This document shows positions 26,229-34,822 of a DNA stretch of 64,000 nucleotides, one piece after another. This DNA is from Streptomyces sp. SDr-06 (GTDB taxonomy: Bacteria; Actinomycetota; Actinomycetes; Streptomycetales; Streptomycetaceae). Made by a program: the position numbers and the translations under genes. Within the stretch, counting starts at the first letter, position 1. Each line of letters opens with the position of its first letter. Under the pieces are notes generated by a model. That model did not search any database. It was given only the letters and a program-made list of their open reading frames with translations, and was not told where the DNA came from. The stretch spans positions 806,001-870,000 of the forward strand of contig NZ_QOLA01000002.1 of the NCBI RefSeq assembly GCF_003324565.1. The letters run 5' to 3'.

Positions 26229-27203
26229 TCACCCGTCTGCCGGTGCCACGTCCCGCAGGAGCTGGGTGAAGGCGGCCTCGTCGACGACCGGGGTGCCGAA
26301 GGACTTCGCCTTGACCGTCTTGGAGGTGGCCGAGTCCGGATCGTTGGTGACCAGCAGGCTGGTGAGCCGCGACACACTGGTCGCCACGTGCAGACCCGCC
26401 TCGATCGCCCGGTCCTCCAGGAGCTCCCGGTCGACGGAGGTGTCCCCCGAGAACGCCACCCGCATGCCCTGCTTCAGCGGCCGGTCCGGCTCGTAGCGCC
26501 CGGGGTTGGGGTGCGGGCAGGCGGGGCGCTTGCGCGAGGCCCGCCAGGTGCCCGAGCCGCCGCGGTAGGAGGCCTGGTAGCCGATGCGGGGCCGCGCGGG
26601 GGAGTCCGTCCACTCGGTGAGCGGGCGGCATTCGAGCAGCGGGAGGCGCACCCCGCCGGCCGCGGCCGCGTGCAGGCTCGGGCGGAACGCCTCGGCGAGC
26701 ACCCGCGCGTCGTCCAGCGCGTGGTGGGCGCGCTGCTGCACGACGCCGTAGTGCGCGGCGAGCGACTCCAGTTTGTGGTTGGGCAGCGGCAGCGCGAGCT
26801 CCTTGGACAGGGCGATGGTGCACAGCCGCTGCTTGACCGGCGCGGTGCGCTCGGCCCGCGCGTACTCACGCGCGATCATCTGCCAGTCGAAGATCGCGTT
26901 GTGCGCGACCAGGACGCGGCCGTCGAGCCGGGCCGCGAACTCCTCGGCGATGTCCGGGAAGAGCGGCGCCCCTTCCAGGACGTCACTGGTCAGCCCGTGG
27001 ATCCACACCGGGCCCGGGTCGCGCTCGGGGTTGACCAGCGTGTACCAGTGGTCCTCGACGTTGCCCTGCGCGTCGAGCCGGTAGACGGCAGCCGAGATTA
27101 TCCGGTCGTCGCGGGCGAGGCCGGTGGTCTCCACGTCGACGACCGCGTACCCCGGTGGGTAGGCGGCCGGCCACGTCGCTGCTGTCGTCAGGTCGTCGAG
27201 CAT
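26229..27203 (-). CDS. DEDDh 3'-5' exonuclease with C-terminal BRCT domain
   Basis: A 324-aa protein related to the DNA polymerase III epsilon subunit. The exonuclease domain (about residues 15-185) shows VVDVETTGL (first acidic pair), AHNAIFDWQM and HHALDDARVLAEAF (His and last Asp). A basic linker with CPHPNPGRYEPDRPLKQG follows. The last 85 residues form a BRCT-like domain (MRVAFSGDTSVDRELLEDRAIEAGLHV, VTNDPDSATSKTVKA). It likely acts in DNA repair or end trimming. A GTG two codons upstream (27209) is an alternative start; a TATTCT nine bases before the ATG may mean a leaderless mRNA. Confidence 0.88.
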   Translation of the reverse strand: MLDDLTTAATWPAAYPPGYAVVDVETTGLARDDRIISAAVYRLDAQGNVEDHWYTLVNPERDPGPVWIHGLTSDVLEGAPLFPDIAEEFAARLDGRVLVAHNAIFDWQMIAREYARAERTAPVKQRLCTIALSKELALPLPNHKLESLAAHYGVVQQRAHHALDDARVLAEAFRPSLHAAAAGGVRLPLLECRPLTEWTDSPARPRIGYQASYRGGSGTWRASRKRPACPHPNPGRYEPDRPLKQGMRVAFSGDTSVDRELLEDRAIEAGLHVATSVSRLTSLLVTNDPDSATSKTVKAKSFGTPVVDEAAFTQLLRDVAPADG

Positions 27204-27296
27204 GGTCACAGAGAATACGGGGCGAGACTGACACTCCGGGCCGGGGCCGGGTGTCCGAGCGGGGGCCGGTGGCCGGTCGCCACCGGTGCGAGGGCG

Positions 27297-28007
27297 TCAA
27301 CTGGTCCTGGAATCAGCCGATTCGGGGCCCCGGGGTGCCTTGGGGGAAGCCACCCCTCCGTGTACCTCGCGGGGCTCCTCGTCCATCGCCCCGGCCAGCA
27401 GCCCCGTCACGAGCGCCCGTACCGAGTCCGTGAACAGCCGCTCCTGGTCCACCGGTGCGGCCAGTGCGCGGGCGAGCGCAGGGTCGGGTCCGGCCGTGGC
27501 GGGGTCCCACAGCTCGTCCTCGGCCGGGTGCTGGACCGGCGCGCGCTCCCGGTTGCGCTCGACCAGGACGTACCCCACGACCTGGAACTGGACGGCCCGC
27601 ACCGCCTGGGCGGCCCGGGCGCCGCGCAGGCCCGCCGCGTGCACCTCGCGGACCAGGGCCTGCTGGGCAGGCAGGAACATCCGCTCGGTCAGGCCGCGTT
27701 CGTGGACCATCGCGATCAGGTGCGGGCGCGCGCGCAGCTCGCGGCGCAGGGCGCGGGCCACCGACACCACGCGCGCGGCCGGGGTGCGCCCGCGCGGTCT
27801 GATCTCGCCGAGCTCCTCGACGGTCCGCTCGACCAGCGCGTCCAGGAGCGACTCGCGGTTGCCGACGTGCCAGTAGATCGAGGTGACCGCGGTGCCGAGT
27901 TCGGCGGCGAGTTTGCGCATGGTGAGGGCGGCCGGGCCGTGCTGCCTGACCAGGACGCCGGCCGCGGCCAGGATCTCCTCGCGGGTGAGCGGTGCGCGCG
28001 TTGTCAT
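27297..28007 (-). CDS. TetR/AcrR family transcriptional regulator
   Basis: A 236-aa regulator with an N-terminal helix-turn-helix: REEILAAAGVLVRQHGPAALTMRKLAAELGTAVTSIYWHVGNRESLLDAL read in the usual order. The C-terminal ligand domain is helical and ends in an acidic/Arg tail. It is transcribed divergently from the acetoacetate decarboxylase-amidohydrolase operon, and the 112-base gap between them holds a perfect 15-base palindrome. It is therefore the likely repressor of that operon. The inducer is unknown. Confidence 0.92.
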   Translation of the reverse strand: MTTRAPLTREEILAAAGVLVRQHGPAALTMRKLAAELGTAVTSIYWHVGNRESLLDALVERTVEELGEIRPRGRTPAARVVSVARALRRELRARPHLIAMVHERGLTERMFLPAQQALVREVHAAGLRGARAAQAVRAVQFQVVGYVLVERNRERAPVQHPAEDELWDPATAGPDPALARALAAPVDQERLFTDSVRALVTGLLAGAMDEEPREVHGGVASPKAPRGPESADSRTS

Positions 28008-28065
28008 ACCTGATGCTCCGTCAATTTTGGTGTCCGCAAGCCTCTTTACCCTTCATCGAGGGCGG

Positions 28066-28080
28066 TGTAACTCTGTTACA
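28066..28080. promoter_or_regulatory. TetR-type operator palindrome
   Basis: TGTAACTCTGTTACA is a perfect inverted repeat (six-base arms, three-base centre) in the gap between the TetR gene and the decarboxylase-amidohydrolase operon, 39 bases before the operon's first start codon. The position suits repression of the operon, and possibly of the TetR gene. Confidence 0.7.
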
Positions 28081-28119
28081 GACCCCCGGAAGAGAACAGT
28101 CCCCGAAGGGCGGTACGAC

Positions 28120-28917
28120 ATGGCACGCGTACGGTACGGGGCGCGCACCGAGGCCGAGATACAGGCCGCGCGCTCCGCGAGCTCCAAGCTCCCCGACATC
28201 TGGTCGACCGGAGTGGTGGCGGTCTGGGAGAGCGACCCCGACGCGGTCGCGGCCGTGCTGCCCCCACCGCTCAAACCCGCCGAACGCCCGCTGGTGCGGG
28301 CCAACATCAGCAAGGTCGACCTGCCCGGCTATCCGCTCGGGGCGGGCTCGGTGGCGGTCGCCGCCGTGCACGACGGGCAGGAGGGCTGGTATCCGCTCGT
28401 CATGCCGATGACGCACGAGCGGGCCCTGATCGGCGGGCGCGAGGTGTTCGGCGAGCCGAAGAAGCTCGGCGAGGTGGCCGTCGAGCGCGACGGCCTGGTC
28501 GTCCGGGCCTCGCTGGCCCGGCACCAGATCGCGTTCGTGGAGGTGCGGGGCGCCGTCGACGGCCCGCTGCCCCTGCCCGGGCCCACCCGGAAGACCGACT
28601 TCTACTTCAAGTTCCTCCCGGCCGTCGACGGCGAGGGCTTCGACGCCGACCCCGTCCTCGTCCACTGCGTACGCAACGAGAAGGTGCGCAAACTGGAGCG
28701 GATCACCGGCGACGTGGTGCTGCGCGAGTCGATGTACGACCCCGTCGCCGACCTTCCGGTGCGCCGCGTCGTGGAGATCACCATCGGCGAGAAGACCACC
28801 GACCAGAAGGGCACGGTGGTCGAACGGGTCAGCGCGCAGGCCCTGTTGCCGTACATCCACCAGCGCTACGACGACCCCCGGCAGATCCTCGACGGGCCGC
28901 CCGAGGGGAGCGTCTGA
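28120..28917 (+). CDS. acetoacetate decarboxylase family protein
   Basis: A 265-aa protein of the acetoacetate decarboxylase fold. Recognisable parts are MTHERALIGGREVFGEPKKLGEVAVE in the usual place of the Schiff-base lysine, RKTDFYFKFLP, and VELRI-like beta strands near the end. The family ranges from true decarboxylases to aldolase-dehydratases acting on polyketide-like or small oxo acids. ATG 28120 has AAGGG nine bases upstream. It is the first gene of a four-gene operon with an SDR and two amidohydrolases, controlled by the divergent TetR gene. Confidence 0.85.
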   Translation: MARVRYGARTEAEIQAARSASSKLPDIWSTGVVAVWESDPDAVAAVLPPPLKPAERPLVRANISKVDLPGYPLGAGSVAVAAVHDGQEGWYPLVMPMTHERALIGGREVFGEPKKLGEVAVERDGLVVRASLARHQIAFVEVRGAVDGPLPLPGPTRKTDFYFKFLPAVDGEGFDADPVLVHCVRNEKVRKLERITGDVVLRESMYDPVADLPVRRVVEITIGEKTTDQKGTVVERVSAQALLPYIHQRYDDPRQILDGPPEGSV

Positions 28918-28919
28918 CC

Positions 28920-29804
28920 ATGGAGCTGAGGCAGGGGCAGGTCGCCGTCGTCACCGGGGCGGCGAGCGGAATCGGGCTCGCGATGGCCCGGCGGTTCGCC
29001 GCCGAGGGGCTCAGGGTCGTCCTCGCCGACGTCGAGGAGGGCGCCCTGGAGAAGGCCGCGGGGCAGCTGCGCGAGGACGGGGCGCAGGTGCTGGCCCACC
29101 CGGTCGACGTCAGCGAGCGGGACTCGGTGCTCGCCCTCGCCGACGCCGCGTACGAGACCTTCGGCGCCGTGCACGTCCTGTGCAACAACGCCGGGGTCGG
29201 CTCCGGCGCCGAGGGCCGCATGTGGGAGCACGAGGTCAACGACTGGAAGTGGGCCTTCGCGGTCAACGTGTGGGGCGTCTTCCACGGCATCCAGGCCTTC
29301 GTGCCCCGCATGATCGCGGGCGGCGAGCCGGGCCGGATCGTCAACACCTCCTCCGGTGACGGCGGGATCGCCCCGCTGCCGACCGCGTCCGTCTACGCCG
29401 TCACCAAGTCGGCCGTCGTCACGATGACCGAGTCCCTGTACGCGCACCTGAAGGCCGAGGGCGTCCCGATCGGCGCCTCGGTGCTCTTCCCCGGGCCGCA
29501 CATGCTGCGCACCGGACTGTGGGAGTCGCACCGCAACCGGCCCGAGCGGTACGCCAAGGAGCGGCCTCGCAGGACCCCCTACCGCAGCCTCGACCAGTGG
29601 GAGGCGGCCATGCGGGCGGCCGGCCAGGAGATCGAGTTCACCCCGGTCGAGGCCGTCGCCGAGGAGGTCGTCGACGGGATCCGGGCCGACCGGTTCTGGA
29701 TGCTGCCCGCGAGCGAGCACAGCGACCGGCAGATCAGGGCGCGCTCGCGGTCGATGCTCGACCGGGCGAACCCGGCGTACCTGGAAAGCTTCATTCTGGA
29801 CTGA
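28920..29804 (+). CDS. SDR family NAD(P)-dependent oxidoreductase
   Basis: A 294-aa classical-type short-chain dehydrogenase. TGAASGIGLAMARRF binds the cofactor, CNNAGVGSG follows, and the catalytic residues are Ser in NTSSGDGG with Tyr/Lys in YAVTKSAVV. The final 90 residues form an extended substrate region (SLDQWEAAMRAAGQEIEF, ARSRSMLDRANPAY). It starts two bases after the decarboxylase stop and lies 13 bases before the first amidohydrolase, so co-expression is likely. Substrate unknown. Confidence 0.9.
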   Translation: MELRQGQVAVVTGAASGIGLAMARRFAAEGLRVVLADVEEGALEKAAGQLREDGAQVLAHPVDVSERDSVLALADAAYETFGAVHVLCNNAGVGSGAEGRMWEHEVNDWKWAFAVNVWGVFHGIQAFVPRMIAGGEPGRIVNTSSGDGGIAPLPTASVYAVTKSAVVTMTESLYAHLKAEGVPIGASVLFPGPHMLRTGLWESHRNRPERYAKERPRRTPYRSLDQWEAAMRAAGQEIEFTPVEAVAEEVVDGIRADRFWMLPASEHSDRQIRARSRSMLDRANPAYLESFILD

Positions 29805-29817
29805 CGAGGGACCCGCG

Positions 29818-31113
29818 ATGACAGCACCGAACGACCCGTACCTGATCATCTCCTCCGACTGCCACGCCGGGCTGCCCACCGAGGAGTACCGGCCCTATCT
29901 GGAGGCCCGGTTCCACCGGGACTTCGACGAGTTCCTCGCGGGGCGCGACCGCCGCCGCGCGGAGATGACCCGGCTCGGCGTACGCAACGAGGCCTTCGCC
30001 GACCGGTGGTTCAGCGACAACGAGGAGGGCCTGCGCGGCGGTTGGGACGCCGGGCAGCGGCTCAAGGAGCTCGACGGGGACGGCGTGGCCGGGGAGGTCG
30101 TCTTCCCCGACGCGGACGCCGTGGACAGCCGCACCGCGGCCCCCTTCGGCGTGGGCCTCGGCCTGTCCGGGGACCAGGACCCCGAGCTCGGCATGGCGGG
30201 CGCCCAGGCACACAACCGCTGGCTCGCCGATTTCATCGGGGGGAACGCGGAGAGCGCGGCACGGCACTGCGGGGTCGCCCTGCTCCCCGTCACCGGCGAG
30301 GTCGACCGGGTCGTCGCCGAGATCCGCCGCGCCAAGGAGTCCGGGCTCGGCGCGCTGATGATCCCCTCGATGTGGGTGGACCGCGCCCCCTACCACGACC
30401 GGCGCTACGACCCGGTCTGGGCGGCGGCCGCCGAGGCGCGGATGCCGCTGGTGACCCACTCGGGCGCGGCCCCGCGCCACGAGTACGGCGACCACCTCGG
30501 GATCTACGTGTCCGAGGTGACGTGGTGGCCCGCCCGCCCCCTCTGGTTCCTGCTGTGGTCCGGCGTCTTCGAGCGGCACCCGGATCTGAAATTCGGGGTG
30601 GCGGAGTCGGGCTGCTGGTGGCTGCCGAACCTGCTGTGGTTCATGGACCGTCTCTACCTCGGCGCGCACGGCGGCAAGAAGCTGTCGCCGTTCGCCGAGC
30701 TGAAGCGCCCGCCGAGCGAGTACCTCGACCGGCAGATGTTCGTCTGCGCCACCAACACCAAGCGGCGCGAACTCGCCCAGCGCTACGAGATCGGCGTCGA
30801 CAACATCCTGTGGGGCTCCGACTTCCCGCACCCGGAAGGGACCTGGCCGAACACCCGCGCGTGGCTGCGCACCACCTTCCACGACATCCCGGTCGGCGAG
30901 ACCCGGCGGATGCTGGGCCTGGCCGCGGCCGAGGTCTTCGGCTTCGACACGGACAAGCTCGCGCCGATCGCCCGCCGGATCGGCCCGACCCCCGCCGAAC
31001 TCGGTCAGCCCGAGGACCAGGTGGCCGTCGAGGCGTCCTGGGCGCGCTCGCGCGACGTGGGACGCCACTGGCTCACGGAACACGACTTCCCGGTCCTGGG
31101 GGTGACGCGATGA
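29818..31113 (+). CDS. amidohydrolase family protein (first of a pair)
   Basis: A 431-aa TIM-barrel hydrolase of the amidohydrolase-2 type, the group that includes aminocarboxymuconate-semialdehyde decarboxylase. The N-terminal metal motif is LIISSDCHAG (Asp-x-His variant). The inner barrel histidine region reads LVTHSGAAPRHEYGDH, and the catalytic Asp lies in WGSDFPHPEGTWPNT. About 40 residues of polar tail follow. Its end overlaps the next amidohydrolase by four bases (ATGA). Hydrolysis or decarboxylation of an unknown substrate is likely. Confidence 0.87.
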   Translation: MTAPNDPYLIISSDCHAGLPTEEYRPYLEARFHRDFDEFLAGRDRRRAEMTRLGVRNEAFADRWFSDNEEGLRGGWDAGQRLKELDGDGVAGEVVFPDADAVDSRTAAPFGVGLGLSGDQDPELGMAGAQAHNRWLADFIGGNAESAARHCGVALLPVTGEVDRVVAEIRRAKESGLGALMIPSMWVDRAPYHDRRYDPVWAAAAEARMPLVTHSGAAPRHEYGDHLGIYVSEVTWWPARPLWFLLWSGVFERHPDLKFGVAESGCWWLPNLLWFMDRLYLGAHGGKKLSPFAELKRPPSEYLDRQMFVCATNTKRRELAQRYEIGVDNILWGSDFPHPEGTWPNTRAWLRTTFHDIPVGETRRMLGLAAAEVFGFDTDKLAPIARRIGPTPAELGQPEDQVAVEASWARSRDVGRHWLTEHDFPVLGVTR

Positions 31114-32336
31114 CCGAGCGCTACACCGTGGTCTCGGCGGACTGCCACGCCGGGGCCGACCTGCTCGACTACCGGCCGTACCTGGAGTCCCGCCACCACG
31201 ACGCCTTCGACGCGTGGGCGGCCACCTACGTCAACCCGTACGAGGACCTGGTCGCCGAGACAGCCGACCGCAACTGGAACTCGGCCCGCCGGGTGGCCGA
31301 GCTGGAGGCCGACGGAATCGTCGCGGAGGTCGTGTTCCCCAACACCATCCCGCCGTTCTTCCCCTCCGCCTCCCTCATGGCGCCCGCGCCCACCCGCGAG
31401 GAGTTCGAGCAGCGCTGGGCGGGCCTGCGCGCCCACAACCGCTGGCTGGCCGACTTCTGCTCCCAGGCGCCGGGCCGCCGGGCGGGCGTGGCCCAGATCC
31501 TCCTGAACGACGTCGACACGGCGGTGGACGAGATCCGCCGGACCAAGGAGGCGGGCCTGACCGGCGGCATCCTGCTGCCCGGCACTCCGCCCGGCTCGGG
31601 CGTCCCCGAGCTCCACTCCGCGGTGTACGACCCGATCTGGGCGGTCTGCGCGGAACTGGACGTACCGGTCAACCACCACGGCGGGTCCGCGTCCCCGCCG
31701 CTGGGCGAGGAACCGGCGGCGCGGGCCGTGTTCATGGTGGAGACCACCTGGTTCTCGCACCGCGCGCTGTGGCACCTGATCTTCGGCGGTGCCTTCCACC
31801 GCCATCCGTCGCTCAAGCTCGTCCTCACCGAACAGGGCTCGGGCTGGATCCCCGGCGTGCTGGACATGCTGGACTACTACCACGACCGCCTCGTGGCGGC
31901 GGCGACGAAGGCGTCCACGGCCGAGTCCAAGTTCGGCGCCGGGCTCGCCGAGTCCATGGGCAAGGGGCCCTCGGGGGTCTGGCGGGACAACTGCTTCGTG
32001 GGCGCGAGCTTCATGCGGCCGCACGAGGTGCCGCTGCGCGACCGGATCGGCCTCGACAAGATCATGTGGGGCAGCGACTACCCGCACGACGAGGGCACCA
32101 CGCCCTACTCGCGCGAGGGCCTGCGCATCGCGTACGCGGGCCTGCCGAGCGACCAGGTCGCGGCGATGGTCGGCGGCAACGCGGCCCGCGTCTACGGCTT
32201 CGACCTGGCCCTCCTGGACGAGGTCGCGGCCCGGGTGGGCCCGACGGTCGCGGAGATCGCCGAGCCGCTCAAGGAGGTCCCCGCGGCGGCGACGAGCCCG
32301 GCCTTCGCGCCGGGTGGGTCGGTGCGCGTGTGGTGA
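31110..32336 (+). CDS. amidohydrolase family protein (second of a pair)
   Basis: A 408-aa relative of the preceding gene with the same motifs: VVSADCHAGADLLDYRPYLE at the start, VPVNHHGGSASPP in the middle barrel and MWGSDYPHDEGTTPYS near the end. The two copies are clearly homologous over their whole length, yet divergent in loops, so they may form a heteromer or act on successive intermediates. The ATG at 31110 overlaps the preceding stop. It closes the TetR-linked operon. Confidence 0.87.
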   Translation: MTERYTVVSADCHAGADLLDYRPYLESRHHDAFDAWAATYVNPYEDLVAETADRNWNSARRVAELEADGIVAEVVFPNTIPPFFPSASLMAPAPTREEFEQRWAGLRAHNRWLADFCSQAPGRRAGVAQILLNDVDTAVDEIRRTKEAGLTGGILLPGTPPGSGVPELHSAVYDPIWAVCAELDVPVNHHGGSASPPLGEEPAARAVFMVETTWFSHRALWHLIFGGAFHRHPSLKLVLTEQGSGWIPGVLDMLDYYHDRLVAAATKASTAESKFGAGLAESMGKGPSGVWRDNCFVGASFMRPHEVPLRDRIGLDKIMWGSDYPHDEGTTPYSREGLRIAYAGLPSDQVAAMVGGNAARVYGFDLALLDEVAARVGPTVAEIAEPLKEVPAAATSPAFAPGGSVRVW

Positions 32337-32360
32337 CGGGCGGGGTGAGACCCTCCCCGC

Positions 32361-33074
32361 ATGAGCTCACCCGACCAGCACGACGAGGCGCACAACGGGG
32401 CGCTCGGCTCCCGGCTCAACTGGCTGCGGGCCGCGGTCCTGGGCGCCAATGACGGCATCGTGTCCACCGCCGGTCTCGTCGTGGGCGTGGCCGGCGCGAC
32501 GGACGACCGCTCGGCCCTCCTGACGGCGGGCCTGGCCGGACTGCTCGCCGGTTCCATGTCCATGGCGGCCGGCGAGTACGTCTCCGTCTCCACCCAGCGC
32601 GACTCGGAGAAGGCCGCGCTCGCCATGGAGCGCCGCGAGCTGAAGGAGTCGCCCGAGGCCGAACTGGCCGAACTCACCGGGCTGTTGGCCGCGCGCGGGC
32701 TGAGCGAGGAGGTGGCCCGCGAGGCGGCGGTCCAGCTCACCGAACGCGACGCGCTGCGCGCCCACGCCAGCGTCGAGCTGGGCATCGACCCCGACGAACT
32801 CACCAACCCCTGGCACGCGGCCTGGGCGAGCTTCTTCGCCTTCACGGCGGGCGCGCTGCTGCCGCTGCTGGCGATCGTGCTGCCCCCGGCCTCCGTCCGC
32901 CTGTACGTGACGGTCGGCTCGGTCCTCGCCGCACTGGCCCTGACGGGCTGGTGGAGCGCCCGCCTGGGCTCGGCCCCGGCCGACCGCGCGGTCCTGCGGA
33001 ACGTGGGCGGGGGCGCAGTGGCGATGGGAGTCACCTACGCGGCGGGGGCGTTGCTGGGGGCGGTGGGGGTGTGA
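32361..33074 (+). CDS. VIT1/CCC1-type iron/manganese transporter
   Basis: A 237-aa membrane protein with five hydrophobic segments. The N-terminal part is LNWLRAAVLGANDGIVSTAGLVVGVAGAT, followed by AGLAGLLAGSMSMAAGEYVSVSTQRDSE, the family's metal-path signature with Met and Glu. A charged cytosolic region (ELKESPEAELAELTGLLAARGLSEEVA) corresponds to the metal-binding domain. The C-terminal membrane pair follows. Such proteins move Fe2+ or Mn2+ out of the cytosol. It starts 25 bases after the amidohydrolase and may be transcribed separately. Confidence 0.88.
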   Translation: MSSPDQHDEAHNGALGSRLNWLRAAVLGANDGIVSTAGLVVGVAGATDDRSALLTAGLAGLLAGSMSMAAGEYVSVSTQRDSEKAALAMERRELKESPEAELAELTGLLAARGLSEEVAREAAVQLTERDALRAHASVELGIDPDELTNPWHAAWASFFAFTAGALLPLLAIVLPPASVRLYVTVGSVLAALALTGWWSARLGSAPADRAVLRNVGGGAVAMGVTYAAGALLGAVGV

Positions 33075-33242
33075 GCCGTCCGTCCCGGTCCACCCCCGGA
33101 GCGCCACCGGTGGCGGCGACGGTGCGCCGGGCCATCCGTGCGCCCTTGGCGGAACTCACCAAAGCCTGCTGACAACGCGTCTCGCATACTTGTCGGTAAC
33201 AACATCTAGCCGGACCCGCCGCCCCGCCCCTACGGTGCAGGC

Positions 33243-34127
33243 ATGTCGCCGAACCTGCCCGATGTCGTGCTGTGGTCGATACCCGCCTTCGTGCTGCTCA
33301 CCGTCGTCGAGATGGTGAGCTACCGCCTCCATCCGGACGAGGAGGCCGCCGGGTACGAGACGAAGGACGCCGCCACGAGCGTCGGCATGGGGCTCGGCAG
33401 TCTGGTCTTCGACGCCCTGTGGAAGATCCCGATCGTCGCCATCTACACCGCGGTGTACGCCCTGACGCCGCTCGCGATCCCGGTGCTGTGGTGGACGCTG
33501 CCGCTGATGCTGCTGGGACAGGACTTCTTCTACTACTGGTCCCACCGGGGCCACCACGTCATCCGGATCCTGTGGGCCTGCCACGTCGTGCACCACTCAA
33601 GCAAGAAGTTCAACCTCACCACCGCGCTCCGCCAGCCCTGGACGACCTGGACCGTGTGGCCCTTCTACGTGCCGCTCATCGCGCTCGGCGTACACCCGGC
33701 GGTGCTGGCCTTCTGCTCGTCGGCGAACCTCGTCTACCAGTTCTGGGTGCACACCGAGCGGGTCGGCAAGCTGCCCCGGCCGTTCGAGTTCGTCCTCAAC
33801 ACGCCCTCCCACCACCGGGTGCACCACGCCTCCCAGGGCGGCTACCTGGACCGGAACTTCGGCGGCATCCTGATCATCTGGGACCGCCTGTTCGGCTCGT
33901 TCACGGCCGAGACCGAGCGGCCCGTCTTCGGGCTCACCAAGAACATCTCCACCTTCAACCCCCTGCGCGTCGCCACGCACGAGTACGCGGCCATCGCCCG
34001 TGACGTGCGCGCCGCCCGCACCTGGCGCGAGCGGGCCGGGCGGATCTTCGGCGGACCCGGCTGGCAGCCGCGCCCCCGGACGGCGCCGCTCGCGGAGCCC
34101 GTCTCCGTCGCGGAGCGCGCCGCGTGA
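33243..34127 (+). CDS. sterol desaturase family (fatty acid hydroxylase-type) protein
   Basis: A 294-aa integral membrane di-iron oxygenase with about four membrane segments and three histidine boxes: SHRGHH, HVVHHSSKKFN and HRVHHASQGG. In the superfamily these boxes bind iron in hydroxylases or desaturases of sterols, carotenoids and fatty acids. A -10-like TACGGT ends six bases before the ATG, suggesting a leaderless message. The lysoplasmalogenase gene overlaps its stop by four bases, hinting at a shared role in membrane lipids. Confidence 0.87.
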   Translation: MSPNLPDVVLWSIPAFVLLTVVEMVSYRLHPDEEAAGYETKDAATSVGMGLGSLVFDALWKIPIVAIYTAVYALTPLAIPVLWWTLPLMLLGQDFFYYWSHRGHHVIRILWACHVVHHSSKKFNLTTALRQPWTTWTVWPFYVPLIALGVHPAVLAFCSSANLVYQFWVHTERVGKLPRPFEFVLNTPSHHRVHHASQGGYLDRNFGGILIIWDRLFGSFTAETERPVFGLTKNISTFNPLRVATHEYAAIARDVRAARTWRERAGRIFGGPGWQPRPRTAPLAEPVSVAERAA

Positions 34128-34804
34128 CCCGACCCGGCGCGGAGGCCGTACCGCGCGGCCTGGACACGGGCCCGCGGTCGCGCCGTGCCGACGCGGCCAC
34201 CCCGCTCCTGATCGCCTTCGGCCTCGCCTCGGCCCTCGACCTGGTCGTGCTGCTCGCGGGCTGGCACCCCGGGCACCTGGTGGCCAAGCCGCTCCTCATG
34301 CCGCTGCTCGCCGGGCACGTGTACGCGCGCGGCGGCCCCCGGCTGCTCGTCGCCGCGCTCCTGTGCGGGTGGGGCGGCGACGTGTTCCTGCTGTCCGGCG
34401 CGGATGCCGCCTTCCTGCTCGGCATGGGCTGCTTCGCCGCCGGGCACGTCTGCTACCTCGTGCTGTTCGGGCGCGGTCGCACCCACGCCGGGCTCGGCGC
34501 CGCCTACGGGATCGCGCTGGTGGGCACGGTGGCAGCGCTCTGGCCGGACCTGCCGGGCGGGCTGCGCGGCCCGGTCGCGGGCTACAGCCTGCTGCTCACC
34601 GCCATGGCCCTCCGCTCCTCCCGGCTCGGGCCGCTGGTCGGGCTCGGCGGGGCGCTGTTCCTGCTCTCCGACACCCTGATCGCGACCGGCGTCGCCCACT
34701 GGCCGCAGCCGCCGCGCCCCGACTTCTGGATCATGCTGACCTATCTCGGCGCGCAGGCCCTTCTCGCACAGGCGTACCGTGAGAGGCCCCGTACCACCCC
34801 CTGA
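34124..34804 (+). CDS. lysoplasmalogenase (YhhN family) membrane protein
   Basis: A 226-aa protein with seven to eight hydrophobic segments, matching the YhhN/TMEM86 family that hydrolyses the vinyl-ether bond of lysoplasmalogens. The conserved acidic residues appear in WGGDVFLLSG and LFLLSDTLIATG. The start is a GTG overlapping the stop of the desaturase gene, giving a coupled pair. The activity is inferred from the family; Streptomyces plasmalogen metabolism is not established. Confidence 0.83.
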   Translation: MTRPGAEAVPRGLDTGPRSRRADAATPLLIAFGLASALDLVVLLAGWHPGHLVAKPLLMPLLAGHVYARGGPRLLVAALLCGWGGDVFLLSGADAAFLLGMGCFAAGHVCYLVLFGRGRTHAGLGAAYGIALVGTVAALWPDLPGGLRGPVAGYSLLLTAMALRSSRLGPLVGLGGALFLLSDTLIATGVAHWPQPPRPDFWIMLTYLGAQALLAQAYRERPRTTP

Positions 34805-34822
34805 CCGGCAAGGATCCGCACC

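Noticed and set aside
33071..33172. A 34-codon ORF starting with GTG after the VIT1-type gene
   Set aside because: No ribosome site of its own and background composition; it simply overlaps the previous stop.
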